A stretch of 6,927 nt of DNA from Schwartzia sp. (in: firmicutes) (GCA_017939945.1 JAGAZS010000111.1:1-6927); one strand, 5' to 3'. Counted from the first letter of the stretch, positions 1-6,102 are shown. The notes: a model not told the origin generated them from the letters alone. A program made the numbers and translations.

Positions 1-2367
1 GAAACTTTACGGACACTTGAATATGAGAAAATCCTCGCGATGCTGGCGGCGGAGGCGGGTTCGTTCCTCGGCAAGGAGGCGGCGGGCGCGCTTTTGCCGT
101 CGTCGGATTTCGACGAGGTCGAGGAGCGCTTGGATGAAACGGCGGAGGCGCGGGATGTGCTTTCCGTCTCGTCGCCGCCTCTCGGAGCGATTCGCGACAT
201 CCGCAACCTATTGAAAAAGGCGGCAATGGACGCGATGCTGGAAATCGAGGAGCTTTCCGACGTGATCAGCGTGCTTTACGCGACGCGGGAGGTCAAGCGG
301 TTCTTTAAGGAGCTTTCGCCCGACCTCGCGCCGACGCTGAAGGAACGTGCGCGGGGGCTTGAAATCCTCGGGCAGCTTGAGAATCGGCTTGATAATGCTA
401 TTGACGAACACGGAGCGCTCCGCGACGACGCGAGCCTGACGCTGGCGAAGCTGAGGAAGAGCATCCGTTCTTCCCAGCAGAAGATCAAGGACACGCTCTC
501 GTCGATGATTCATTCGACGTCCCAGCAGAAGTTCTTGCAGGACGCCATCGTCACCATGCGCGAGGATCGCTATGTGATCCCGGTCAAGCAGGAATATCGG
601 CAGGCGGTGCCGGGCATCGTCCACGATCAGTCCGCTACCGGCGCGACGCTGTTCATCGAGCCGATGGAGGTCGTCACGCTGAACAACGACATCAAGGAAC
701 TGACGCTGTCCGAACGGCAGGAGGTCGCGCGAATCCTGCGCGGGCTGTCCGCCGACGTCGGGCGGAACGCCGATGTTTTGCGGGAAAACCTCGCGATTCT
801 TGCGGGGCTGGATTTCGCTTTCGCAAAGGCGCGGCTGGCGCGAAAGCTTCGCGCCGTGAAGCCGGAAATGAACCGCGAGGGACGGGTGCATATCGAAAAG
901 GCACGTCACCCTTTGATTCCGGACGAAAGCGTCGTTCCGATCGACCTGACGCTGGGCGGCGATTTTCGCATGCTGCTCGTCACCGGCCCGAACACCGGCG
1001 GCAAGACCGTCAGCATGAAGACGATAGGGCTGCTTTCGGTGATGGCGCAGTCGGGGCTTTTCGTGCCCGCAGCCGTCGGCGCGGAAATGACGGTCTATCG
1101 GGAGATTTATGCCGACATCGGCGACGAGCAGAGCATCGAGCAAAGCCTTTCGACGTTTTCTTCGCACATGAGCCATATCGTCAAGATTCTCGACGAGGCG
1201 GAACGGGACGACCTTTTGCTGCTCGACGAGATCGGCGCGGGCACCGATCCGGAGGAAGGCGCGGCGCTGGCCATGGCGATTTTGGAGCGCCTTTTGGAAA
1301 TCGATGCTTCCGTGGTCGCCACCACGCATTATTCCGAGCTGAAAACCTTCGCTTACACGCGGGACGGCGTTGAGAACGCCTGCGTCGAGTTCGATGCGGA
1401 AACGCTCCGCCCGACCTACCGTTTGCTGCTTGGCATTCCCGGCGCCAGTAACGCGTTCGCCATCGGCGCGCGGCTCGGCCTCGCGAAGTCGATATTGCTT
1501 CGCGCCGAGGCGCTGATTCGCGAAGACCACGCGCAGTTCGAGAAGGTCGTCAGCGCGTTGGAGCGCGAAAAAATCCTCTACGAGCAGAAAAACGCGGAAA
1601 TCGCCGAGCGCAGCGCGCGGGCGAAGGAGCTGGAAGAAAAATGGCGAAAACTGAAGGATGAGGTCGCGAAGAAAAAGACCGAAATCCTGAAAAACGCGAA
1701 AAATGAGGGCGCGGCTCTCGTGAGGCGCACGCGAAAGGAAGCCGAGGATATTATCAAGAGCCTGAAGGAGCAGGCAAAGGAACAGGACGAGAAAAGCCGA
1801 AACGCGGCCATGCAGGACGCCCGCGGCAGGCTGCGCGGCATGGCGGAGGAGACGCGTCCCGGTTTCTCGTCGAATCCGGCGTACCGTGAAAAAGTGGACG
1901 CCGCAAAACTTCACGCAGGCGACGAGGTCTATATCGTGCCGCTCGATCAAAGAGGCACGGTGCTGGAAACGAAAGGCAAGGAAATATTCGTGCAGGTCGG
2001 CGGCATGACCACGACGGTCAAGGCGGACGCCTGCCGATTCGTGGCCCGCGCGAAAAAGGAAAAGTCGGAGCGCGGCAGCAGTGCGGCGATTGCGTCCGGC
2101 GCCCTGCTGGAAAAGACTTCGTCCGTCCATCGAGAAATCGACATTCGCGGCTGTCTCGTCGACGAAGGCGAGCAGCTCGTCGCGAAATTCATCGACGACG
2201 CGCAGCTTGCGGGACTGAAGGATATCCTCGTGATTCACGGCAAAGGCACCGGCGCGCTCCGTAAGGGAATCCACGAGTACCTGAAAAATCACAGGAGCGT
2301 CCGTTCTTTTGCCTTCGCGGACATGGACGAGGGCGGCCTCGGCGCGACGGTGGTAAAACTGAAATAA
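1..2367 (+). CDS. mutS2: MutS2 family ATPase/endonuclease with C-terminal Smr domain (5' end outside window)
   Basis: The reading frame is open from base 1 (first codons E-T-L-R-T-L-E-Y-E-K) to TAA at 2365-2367. This gives 788 visible residues, close to the usual family length of about 785, so only a few N-terminal residues are missing. The internal ATG at 40 is not the start, because conserved MutS2 sequence precedes it. Numbering from base 1, the MutS2 hallmark IVHDQSATGATLFIEP is at 206-221, Walker A GPNTGGKT at 329-336, the MutS-type signature IGDEQSIEQSLSTFSSHM at about 373-390, Walker B LLLLDE at 405-410 and the H-loop TTHYSEL at 441-447. A highly charged coiled coil spans about 510-605 and a small KOW-like beta segment about 637-680. 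The Smr nuclease domain (about 709-788) has DIRG at 714-717 and HGKGTGALR at 746-754. Family members split collided ribosomes (Bacillus subtilis) or suppress homologous recombination (Helicobacter, Thermus); which applies here cannot be told. All catalytic motifs look intact. A strong terminator follows immediately. Confidence 0.97.
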   Translation, partial: ETLRTLEYEKILAMLAAEAGSFLGKEAAGALLPSSDFDEVEERLDETAEARDVLSVSSPPLGAIRDIRNLLKKAAMDAMLEIEELSDVISVLYATREVKRFFKELSPDLAPTLKERARGLEILGQLENRLDNAIDEHGALRDDASLTLAKLRKSIRSSQQKIKDTLSSMIHSTSQQKFLQDAIVTMREDRYVIPVKQEYRQAVPGIVHDQSATGATLFIEPMEVVTLNNDIKELTLSERQEVARILRGLSADVGRNADVLRENLAILAGLDFAFAKARLARKLRAVKPEMNREGRVHIEKARHPLIPDESVVPIDLTLGGDFRMLLVTGPNTGGKTVSMKTIGLLSVMAQSGLFVPAAVGAEMTVYREIYADIGDEQSIEQSLSTFSSHMSHIVKILDEAERDDLLLLDEIGAGTDPEEGAALAMAILERLLEIDASVVATTHYSELKTFAYTRDGVENACVEFDAETLRPTYRLLLGIPGASNAFAIGARLGLAKSILLRAEALIREDHAQFEKVVSALEREKILYEQKNAEIAERSARAKELEEKWRKLKDEVAKKKTEILKNAKNEGAALVRRTRKEAEDIIKSLKEQAKEQDEKSRNAAMQDARGRLRGMAEETRPGFSSNPAYREKVDAAKLHAGDEVYIVPLDQRGTVLETKGKEIFVQVGGMTTTVKADACRFVARAKKEKSERGSSAAIASGALLEKTSSVHREIDIRGCLVDEGEQLVAKFIDDAQLAGLKDILVIHGKGTGALRKGIHEYLKNHRSVRSFAFADMDEGGLGATVVKLK

Positions 2368-2372
2368 GACAC

Positions 2373-2414
2373 AAAAAAAGCAAGCCCGACGAAAAATGTC
2401 AGGCTTGCTTTTTT
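2373..2414 (+). terminator. Intrinsic terminator of mutS2, possibly bidirectional
   Basis: The hairpin pairs GCAAGCC (2380-2386) with GGCTTGC (2402-2408). Inside it GAC (2388-2390) pairs with GTC (2398-2400) across a C/A mismatch, leaving the 7-nt loop GAAAAAT. Six Ts (2409-2414) follow on the plus strand, and seven As (2373-2379) precede it, which become a U-tract on the minus strand. It starts 5 bp after the mutS2 stop. The symmetry suggests it could also stop transcripts arriving from the minus-strand transporter operon. Direction of use is inference. Confidence 0.88.
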
Positions 2415-2430
2415 GCGTCCCGTTATACTA

Positions 2431-2464
2431 GTCTCAGTTAAGATTTTTTAATCTTTACTGAGAC
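2431..2464. repeat. 34-bp near-perfect inverted repeat
   Basis: GTCTCAGT (2431-2438) pairs with ACTGAGAC (2457-2464). After one T/T mismatch, AAGATT-type arms (2440-2445 with 2450-2455) continue the stem, leaving a TTTT loop (2446-2449). That makes 14 base pairs with one mismatch. A second copy of TGAGAC lies just outside at 2469-2474 and offers an alternative partner for GTCTCA. The symmetry fits either an RNA hairpin in the 3' UTR of the convergent transcripts or a dimeric protein-binding operator. It lacks a U-tract, so it is not a textbook terminator. Confidence 0.8.
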
Positions 2465-2476
2465 TGCATGAGACGT

Positions 2477-2499
2477 CACACGAGCCGTAGGCTCGTGTG
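2477..2499. repeat. Perfect 10-bp hairpin with GTA loop
   Basis: CACACGAGCC (2477-2486) is the exact reverse complement of GGCTCGTGTG (2490-2499), with the three bases GTA between. No T-tract follows in either direction. It has the same architecture as the next hairpin 3 bp downstream (GC-rich perfect arms, GTA loop), which suggests a repeat family with a common loop rather than two unrelated structures. Confidence 0.82.
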
Positions 2500-2501
2500 T
2501 A

Positions 2502-2516
2502 GCACGCGTAGCGTGC
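2502..2516. repeat. Perfect 6-bp hairpin with GTA loop
   Basis: GCACGC (2502-2507) pairs exactly with GCGTGC (2511-2516) around GTA (2508-2510). It is the second GTA-loop hairpin in tandem. The arms differ in sequence from the preceding one, so this is repetition of a structural pattern rather than a simple duplication. Function unknown; it could be a REP-like intergenic element or part of a structured 3' UTR. Confidence 0.7.
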
Positions 2517-2517
2517 G

Positions 2518-2558
2518 TATCTTCGGTCTAAATTTTATTAAAATTTTGGTCGAAGATA
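2518..2558 (-). terminator. AT-rich long hairpin just after the transporter stop codon
   Basis: TATCTTCG (2518-2525) pairs with CGAAGATA (2551-2558). The stem continues through two G-T wobbles, one C-G pair, one T/T mismatch and seven A-T pairs to the loop ATT (2537-2539), about 18 pairs in all. It begins 4 bp beyond the minus-strand stop codon of the transporter gene. The position fits a 3'-end stabilising or terminating structure, but no U-run follows it on the minus strand. It may therefore protect the mRNA 3' end rather than terminate by itself, with the bidirectional hairpin at 2373-2414 doing the stopping. Confidence 0.5.
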
Positions 2559-2562
2559 AGTA

Positions 2563-3918
2563 TTACTTGAACAGATATCCGCTGATGAAGAGCCAGAGGA
2601 TGATCAGCGGGAGAATCCATGTCATATAAAACTGCACGCCCTTCGGCAGTTTTACGCCGTCGCCGGTGTTGACTTCGGCGAAGAATTTTTTCCAGCCCCA
2701 GCCGTAGCGGCTTGTGCAGAAGGTCAGATAAATCAGGCTGCCGATGGGCAGGATGTTGTTGCTCAAAATGAAGTCCTCGAGGTCGAGCACGCAGGTTCCC
2801 GGCCCGAGCGGGGCGAAGGAACTCCATACGTTGAAGCCGAGGGCGCAGGGCAGCGACAGCAGGATGATGACCGGGATGCCCCAGCGGACAACCGTTTTGC
2901 GGCTGGCGCCTGTGTAGTCGATCAGGCAGCTCGTCAGATTCTCGAAAACCGCGATGACCGTAGAGTAAGACGCAAACGTCATGAACAGGAAGAACATGCC
3001 GCCCCAAAATCTTCCGAAAGGCATGTGGTTGAACACATTCGGCAGCGCGACGAAAATCAGGTTCGGCCCTGCGGTGGGGCTGACGCCGTAGCTGAAGCAG
3101 GCGGGGAAAATAATCAGGCCCGACATCAGCGCGACGACGGTGTCAAGGATCGTGATCCAGATCGCTTCGCCTGCGAGGCTCTTTTCTTTGCCGATGTAGC
3201 TGCCGAAAATCGCCAGCGCGCCGATGCCGAGGCTCAGCGTGAAGAACGCCTGTCCCATTGCGGCGTTGACGACGGCAATCGGGCCGTCCTGCATGAATCG
3301 TTCAAAATTCGGCAGAAGATAATAGGACAGTCCCTCGCCGACGCCGGGGAGGAACAGCGAGTTTCCGGCCAGCAGGATCATCAGCACGAACAGCGCGCCC
3401 ATGATCCATTTTCCGGCCTGCTCGACGCCGTTTTGCACACCGAGGTAACAGACGCCGCCGCAAAGCACGACCGTCGCGACCATATAAGCGGTCATGGTCG
3501 TCGGGTCGGAAAGCAGAGCGCCGAACACGCCGCCGACGCCTTCCGGAGAAAGCCCGTCAAAGCCGCCGACTAATGTCTTGTAAAGATAGTACGGCATCCA
3601 GCCCGCGACTGTCGTATAGAACATCATCAGCAGGAAATTGCCGGCCAGTGCGATATGGCGGAACCAATGCCATTTCGTGCCTTCCGGCTCCAGCTCGTTG
3701 AACGATCCCATAACGCTGCGGCCGCTGGCGCGTCCGACGGCGAATTCCGCCATCATGACGGGCAGTCCCAGAAGGACGAGGAATGCGAGATAAATCAGAA
3801 CGAAGGACGCGCCGCCGTATCGTCCCGTAATGAACGGGAATCGCCATACGTTGCCGAGCCCGATTGCGCAGCCGGCGGAAATCAGGATAAAGCCGAGCCG
3901 AGATGAAAACTGTTCCAA
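2563..3918 (-). CDS. Sodium-dependent NSS-family (SNF/LeuT-like) transporter, 451 aa
   Basis: This is a neurotransmitter:sodium symporter homologue that probably takes up an amino acid with Na+; the substrate cannot be read from the sequence. TM1 carries the family hallmark GLGNVWRFP (20-28). The unwound TM6 is AFFTLSLGIG (224-233). TM8 reads FASYSTVIAVFE (315-326), where S319 and T320 occupy the positions of the LeuT Na2 ligands Thr354/Ser355. In TM7 Asp259 sits where LeuT has the Na1 ligand Asn286, with Ala263 at the chloride-ligand Ser position of eukaryotic members, so chloride-independent transport is likely (alignment by eye). Eleven hydrophobic segments, roughly 8-28, 36-62, 83-113, 143-161, 168-190, 214-240, 250-278, 303-334, 343-361, 366-401 and 428-449, match the shorter bacterial subgroup (MhsT, Tyt1) rather than 12-TM LeuT. 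The start is TTG at 3916-3918: an AGGAGG lies 8 nt upstream and the first internal Met (position 55) would remove TM1. It is the second gene of a minus-strand pair, 15 bp after the DUF2225 gene. Confidence 0.95.
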   Translation of the reverse strand: MEQFSSRLGFILISAGCAIGLGNVWRFPFITGRYGGASFVLIYLAFLVLLGLPVMMAEFAVGRASGRSVMGSFNELEPEGTKWHWFRHIALAGNFLLMMFYTTVAGWMPYYLYKTLVGGFDGLSPEGVGGVFGALLSDPTTMTAYMVATVVLCGGVCYLGVQNGVEQAGKWIMGALFVLMILLAGNSLFLPGVGEGLSYYLLPNFERFMQDGPIAVVNAAMGQAFFTLSLGIGALAIFGSYIGKEKSLAGEAIWITILDTVVALMSGLIIFPACFSYGVSPTAGPNLIFVALPNVFNHMPFGRFWGGMFFLFMTFASYSTVIAVFENLTSCLIDYTGASRKTVVRWGIPVIILLSLPCALGFNVWSSFAPLGPGTCVLDLEDFILSNNILPIGSLIYLTFCTSRYGWGWKKFFAEVNTGDGVKLPKGVQFYMTWILPLIILWLFISGYLFK

Positions 3919-3925
3919 GGGAAAA

Positions 3926-3932
3926 TCCTCCT
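3926..3932 (-). promoter_or_regulatory. Ribosome binding site fixing the TTG start of the transporter
   Basis: On the minus strand AGGAGGA is followed by TTTTCCC and TTG. The AGGAGG core ends 8 nt before the TTG codon. This near-perfect Shine-Dalgarno sequence lies in the 15-bp gap after the DUF2225 stop codon and settles the non-ATG start. Confidence 0.85.
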
Positions 3933-3933
3933 A

Positions 3934-5100
3934 TCAACCTTTTTCCTTTGCGTTCTTGATGTCTTGCCACATATCGCGCGCCATTTCAAACAGTTTTGGC
4001 GAAGACGTACGGAGCGCCTGATTGCTGATGATGCGGCTCAAATGTTTCGTCGCTTTGTCATAGTCCCCGCGCATGACATGGATTGCGCCGGTCAGATAAG
4101 TCGCCATCGTGTCGGACATCTTGTCCACCGGGTAGCTTTCCGTTTCCAGCGACTGCTCGAAAAGTTCAGCTGCCCTGTCTAGCGCGGCACGTTCCTTTTC
4201 TTTGTTGCCGTCGTAACGGTAAATCCATGCCATGATCAGGTAAAGATTACCGCGGCGGTTCGGCGACGGATCGGCCAATTCGTTGAACAGGATTGCCATT
4301 TCGAGGTATTGGATCGCTTGCTCGGAAGAGCGCTCCTCGACAAAAGGCATGGCGAGGTTTGCCGTCTGCAGAAATCCCATAATCTTGTCCCGCGTTTTTT
4401 CCGGTATCCGGCGGGTGAACTTCTGCTCGTCGGCGGCATAGCCGCAATGCTCGCAGGCCCAAACGCGGTACAGGTACGGGTTGAAGTCCTTGTAATGGAT
4501 GCACAGGTCGAGATCGGTGGTCTCGGCGATGAGCCTCGACTTGCATTTGACCACATGGGTGTTCCGCCCGCAGACAGGGCAGGGGCGCTCCAATATAAAG
4601 GTATATTTTTCCGCCGCGCTGGTCGATGCTTTTTTCTCCGCAGCGGCTTTCCTTTCCGCGGCGCGTTCATCGTTCGTCTTTTGCACCTGGTTTCGCAGCA
4701 GAGCCAGCTTGTCTGCGAAGGCGCCGCCCACGTCCGACGGAACGCCGGAAACGCTGTCCTCTTCATCGTCGACTTTTATCTTCGACATATCGAGACCTTT
4801 ATCCGGAGAGAGTTCCTTCGACAGCGCATCCATCGTCGCGTAAGCATCTATCACGCCCTGCGCTTTCTTCGATTCTTCCTCGGCTTTTTTATGCAGCATG
4901 GCCTTGATAGCGGCCAGTCTGTCCGTGTCGGAAGCAGCGGCTTTTTTCTCGGTTCCCATCTTGTGAATCTGGCTTTTGAGCGAGGCCAGCTTGTTCAAGT
5001 CGGTGGGTGAAGCCGGTCTTCCGCCGTTTTTCACGATCAGAAAAATCTCATGGCACACATCCGGGTCGCGTAGGAGCTGGATCAGTTCTTCCTTGTTCAT
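3934..5100 (-). CDS. DUF2225-family zinc-ribbon and TPR-like protein with coiled N-terminal extension
   Basis: A 388-aa protein of unknown function. The central part carries two zinc-ribbon knuckles, CPVCG (174-178; C174, C177) and CEHCGY (216-221; C216, C219). Between them are DLDLCIHYKDFNPYLYRVW-type residues, the pattern I recognise from Pfam DUF2225 of Firmicutes. Residues about 233-385 are amphipathic helices resembling TPRs (for example EQAIQYLEMAILFNELAD and the GDYDKATKHLSRII segment), ending in the family-typical LFEMARDMWQDIK. The first 165 residues are unlike the core: hydrophilic, Lys/Glu/Ala rich and predicted helical, with a degenerate motif seen three times (35-49, 59-73, 129-143) and an acidic stretch DDEED (111-115). 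There is no signal peptide or TM segment, so it is probably cytoplasmic. The ATG is preceded by AGGGGGG (5108-5114) at 7 nt. It is first in a two-gene unit with the NSS transporter. A zinc-dependent scaffold or regulator is plausible but unproven. Confidence 0.85.
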   Translation of the reverse strand: MNKEELIQLLRDPDVCHEIFLIVKNGGRPASPTDLNKLASLKSQIHKMGTEKKAAASDTDRLAAIKAMLHKKAEEESKKAQGVIDAYATMDALSKELSPDKGLDMSKIKVDDEEDSVSGVPSDVGGAFADKLALLRNQVQKTNDERAAERKAAAEKKASTSAAEKYTFILERPCPVCGRNTHVVKCKSRLIAETTDLDLCIHYKDFNPYLYRVWACEHCGYAADEQKFTRRIPEKTRDKIMGFLQTANLAMPFVEERSSEQAIQYLEMAILFNELADPSPNRRGNLYLIMAWIYRYDGNKEKERAALDRAAELFEQSLETESYPVDKMSDTMATYLTGAIHVMRGDYDKATKHLSRIISNQALRTSSPKLFEMARDMWQDIKNAKEKG

Positions 5101-5118
5101 AACGGTTCCCCCCTGAGT

Positions 5119-5147
5119 TTCTGTATCGTCTTTAATTTCTTTATAAT
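5119..5147 (+). promoter_or_regulatory. Possible promoter in the divergent DUF2225/hrb intergenic region
   Basis: A perfect TATAAT stands at 5142-5147 on the plus strand. The bases 17 nt upstream (TTCTGT, 5119-5124) match the -35 consensus poorly. The same AT-rich segment read on the minus strand gives TATTAT, which could serve the DUF2225-transporter unit. The 175-bp gap (5101-5275) must hold promoters for both directions, so overlapping divergent promoters are likely. The exact assignment is uncertain. I see no clear operator. Confidence 0.35.
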
Positions 5148-5263
5148 ATCATATTCATGACGGCAGAGAAAGAGGAGTTTGAATTTTTTTGCAACTGGCA
5201 GGAAAAACGGAGAAATCATTGAATATATATTTTAGAATGAAGTTTGCGGTAAGTTTTGCGAAC

Positions 5264-5269
5264 GGAGGT
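5264..5269 (+). promoter_or_regulatory. Ribosome binding site that sets the hrb start
   Basis: GGAGGT is followed by AACGAA and ATG at 5276. The 6-nt spacing is good. An in-frame TTG at 5189 would add 29 residues (through FRMKFAVSFANGG) that have no ribosome binding site at useful distance and no family similarity, so the shorter start is preferred. Confidence 0.85.
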
Positions 5270-5275
5270 AACGAA

Positions 5276-5899
5276 ATGAACAGCAAGGCGATGTACAATC
5301 TTTCCTACGGGCTTTTTGTGCTGTCGGCGCGGCAGGACGGGAAGGATAATGGGTGTATCATCAACACGGCGGGGCAGGTCACGACGGAGCCGAACCAGAT
5401 TACGATCGCGGTCAACAAGTTGAATCTGACCCACGATATGGTTGCGGCGACGAAAAAGTTCACGGTTTCGATTTTGAGCGAGAAAGCGGATTTTTCCCTG
5501 TTCAAGCGGTTCGGGTTCCAGTCGGGGCGCGATGCGGACAAGTTCCTGCTGTTTGACGGAAAGAAGCGCGTGGCCAACGAGACGTTGGCGGTCACGCAGG
5601 GGACGAACGGATATATTTCCGCTTATGTGACGCAGCAGATCGACGTCGGCACGCATACAATCTTCATTGCGTCGGTTACCGATATGGATGTTTTCACTGA
5701 TGTGCCGTCGGCGACCTATGCCTATTATCAGTCGAGCATCAAGCCGAAACCCCAGCCATTGAGCAAGGCGGCGCAGGGGAAGACGATTTGGCGCTGCAAG
5801 GTCTGCGGCTATGAGTACGTGGGCGAGGAGCTGCCGGACGGTTTTATCTGTCCGATCTGCAAACATCCGGCGTCGGATTTTGAGAAGATTGTCGGGTAA
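5276..5899 (+). CDS. hrb: Flavin reductase-rubredoxin fusion (high-molecular-weight rubredoxin type)
   Basis: A 207-aa two-domain redox protein. Residues 1-155 are a flavin reductase-like FMN-binding split barrel, recognisable by YGLFVLSARQDGKDNGCIIN (11-30), the following QVTTEPNQITIAVNK stretch and LTHDMVAATKKFTVSIL (51-67). A proline-rich linker (156-163) leads to a short rubredoxin-like domain (171-205) with iron ligands C174 and C177 in CKVCGY and C192 and C195 in CPIC. Only 14 residues separate the two CxxC pairs, as in the compact rubrerythrin/Hrb version rather than the 29 of classical rubredoxin. In Moorella thermoacetica, Hrb takes electrons from NAD(P)H through FMN to its rubredoxin centre and on to a flavodiiron protein that reduces O2 or NO. 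The same role is inferred here. No flavodiiron gene lies in the window, so the partner must be elsewhere. It appears to be a single-gene unit, divergent from the DUF2225 gene. Confidence 0.92.
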   Translation: MNSKAMYNLSYGLFVLSARQDGKDNGCIINTAGQVTTEPNQITIAVNKLNLTHDMVAATKKFTVSILSEKADFSLFKRFGFQSGRDADKFLLFDGKKRVANETLAVTQGTNGYISAYVTQQIDVGTHTIFIASVTDMDVFTDVPSATYAYYQSSIKPKPQPLSKAAQGKTIWRCKVCGYEYVGEELPDGFICPICKHPASDFEKIVG

Positions 5900-5906
5900 A
5901 CAAAGT

Positions 5907-5926
5907 TGAACGCAGTTCGTTTTTTT
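5907..5926 (+). terminator. Weak candidate terminator after hrb
   Basis: GAAC (5908-5911) pairs with GTTC (5915-5918) around GCA, extended by a T-G wobble (5907/5919) and followed by seven Ts (5920-5926). The stem is short, so termination may be leaky. It ends only 2 bp before the -35 box of the metK promoter. Confidence 0.35.
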
Positions 5927-5928
5927 CC

Positions 5929-5957
5929 TTGACAATCGTTCGGCAATCATGTATCCT
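5929..5957 (+). promoter_or_regulatory. Sigma-70-type promoter of the metK leader
   Basis: TTGACA (5929-5934) matches the -35 consensus exactly. A 17-bp spacer leads to TATCCT (5952-5957), which matches 4 of 6 positions of TATAAT. Transcription would begin near 5964, about 17 nt before the first paired base of the SAM riboswitch, as expected for an S-box leader. Confidence 0.75.
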
Positions 5958-5979
5958 AATCGCATAAAGCTGAATAAAG

Positions 5980-6092
5980 ACTCATCAAGAGCGGCGGAGG
6001 GAATGGCCCGATGAAACCGCGGCAACCATTGAGCAATCAAAAAGGTGCCAATTCCTTTAGGCAGGAAATCTCCACAGCCTATAAGATGAGAG
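5980..6092 (+). promoter_or_regulatory. SAM-I (S-box) riboswitch aptamer upstream of metK
   Basis: The leader carries the conserved S-box core: AAGAGCGGCGGAGGGAATGG (from 5987), then CCCGATGAAACC, GGCAACC, and GGTGCCAATTCC at 6044-6055, followed by a variable hairpin. P1 is formed by CTCATC (5981-5986) and GATGAG (6085-6090). SAM binding stabilises P1, which sequesters the 3' strand and lets the downstream terminator form. The 3' P1 strand extended to GATGAGAG (6085-6092) is perfectly complementary to CTCTCATC (6107-6114), giving the antiterminator when SAM is scarce. It controls metK directly downstream, so the switch is product feedback on S-adenosylmethionine synthesis. Confidence 0.97.
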
Positions 6093-6102
6093 AAAAGGTT
6101 TT

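Noticed and set aside
208..2292. Very long minus-strand open frame of 694 codons opposite mutS2
   Set aside because: It is the antisense shadow of a GC-rich gene. The translation is rich in Arg, Leu and Asp with no recognisable domain, while the plus strand encodes an intact MutS2.
2405..2429. TTGCTT and TATACT as a promoter for a small RNA reading into the hairpin cluster
   Set aside because: The spacer is only 13 bp and the -35-like bases belong to the mutS2 terminator stem, so it is not credible as it stands.
2415..2562. CRISPR array or insertion-sequence remnant
   Set aside because: The palindromes differ in sequence, there are no regular spacers, and no transposase fragment or target-site duplication is visible.
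3025..3573. Plus-strand open frame of 182 codons inside the transporter gene
   Set aside because: Antisense to well-conserved NSS coding sequence; hydrophilic, compositionally odd translation and no ribosome binding site.
4309..5010. Plus-strand open frame of 233 codons opposite the DUF2225 gene
   Set aside because: Shadow frame; the minus strand shows the paired zinc knuckles and family C-terminus, and the plus frame shows no motif.
5157..5222. 22-codon ATG frame (MTAEKEEFEFFCNWQEKRRNH) in the hrb leader
   Set aside because: No Shine-Dalgarno sequence before it and no regulatory codon run typical of a leader peptide; easily a chance frame.
5189..5275. Upstream TTG start extending hrb by 29 residues
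   Set aside because: The added peptide resembles no flavin reductase N-terminus, and a good GGAGGT site sits 6 nt before the ATG at 5276.
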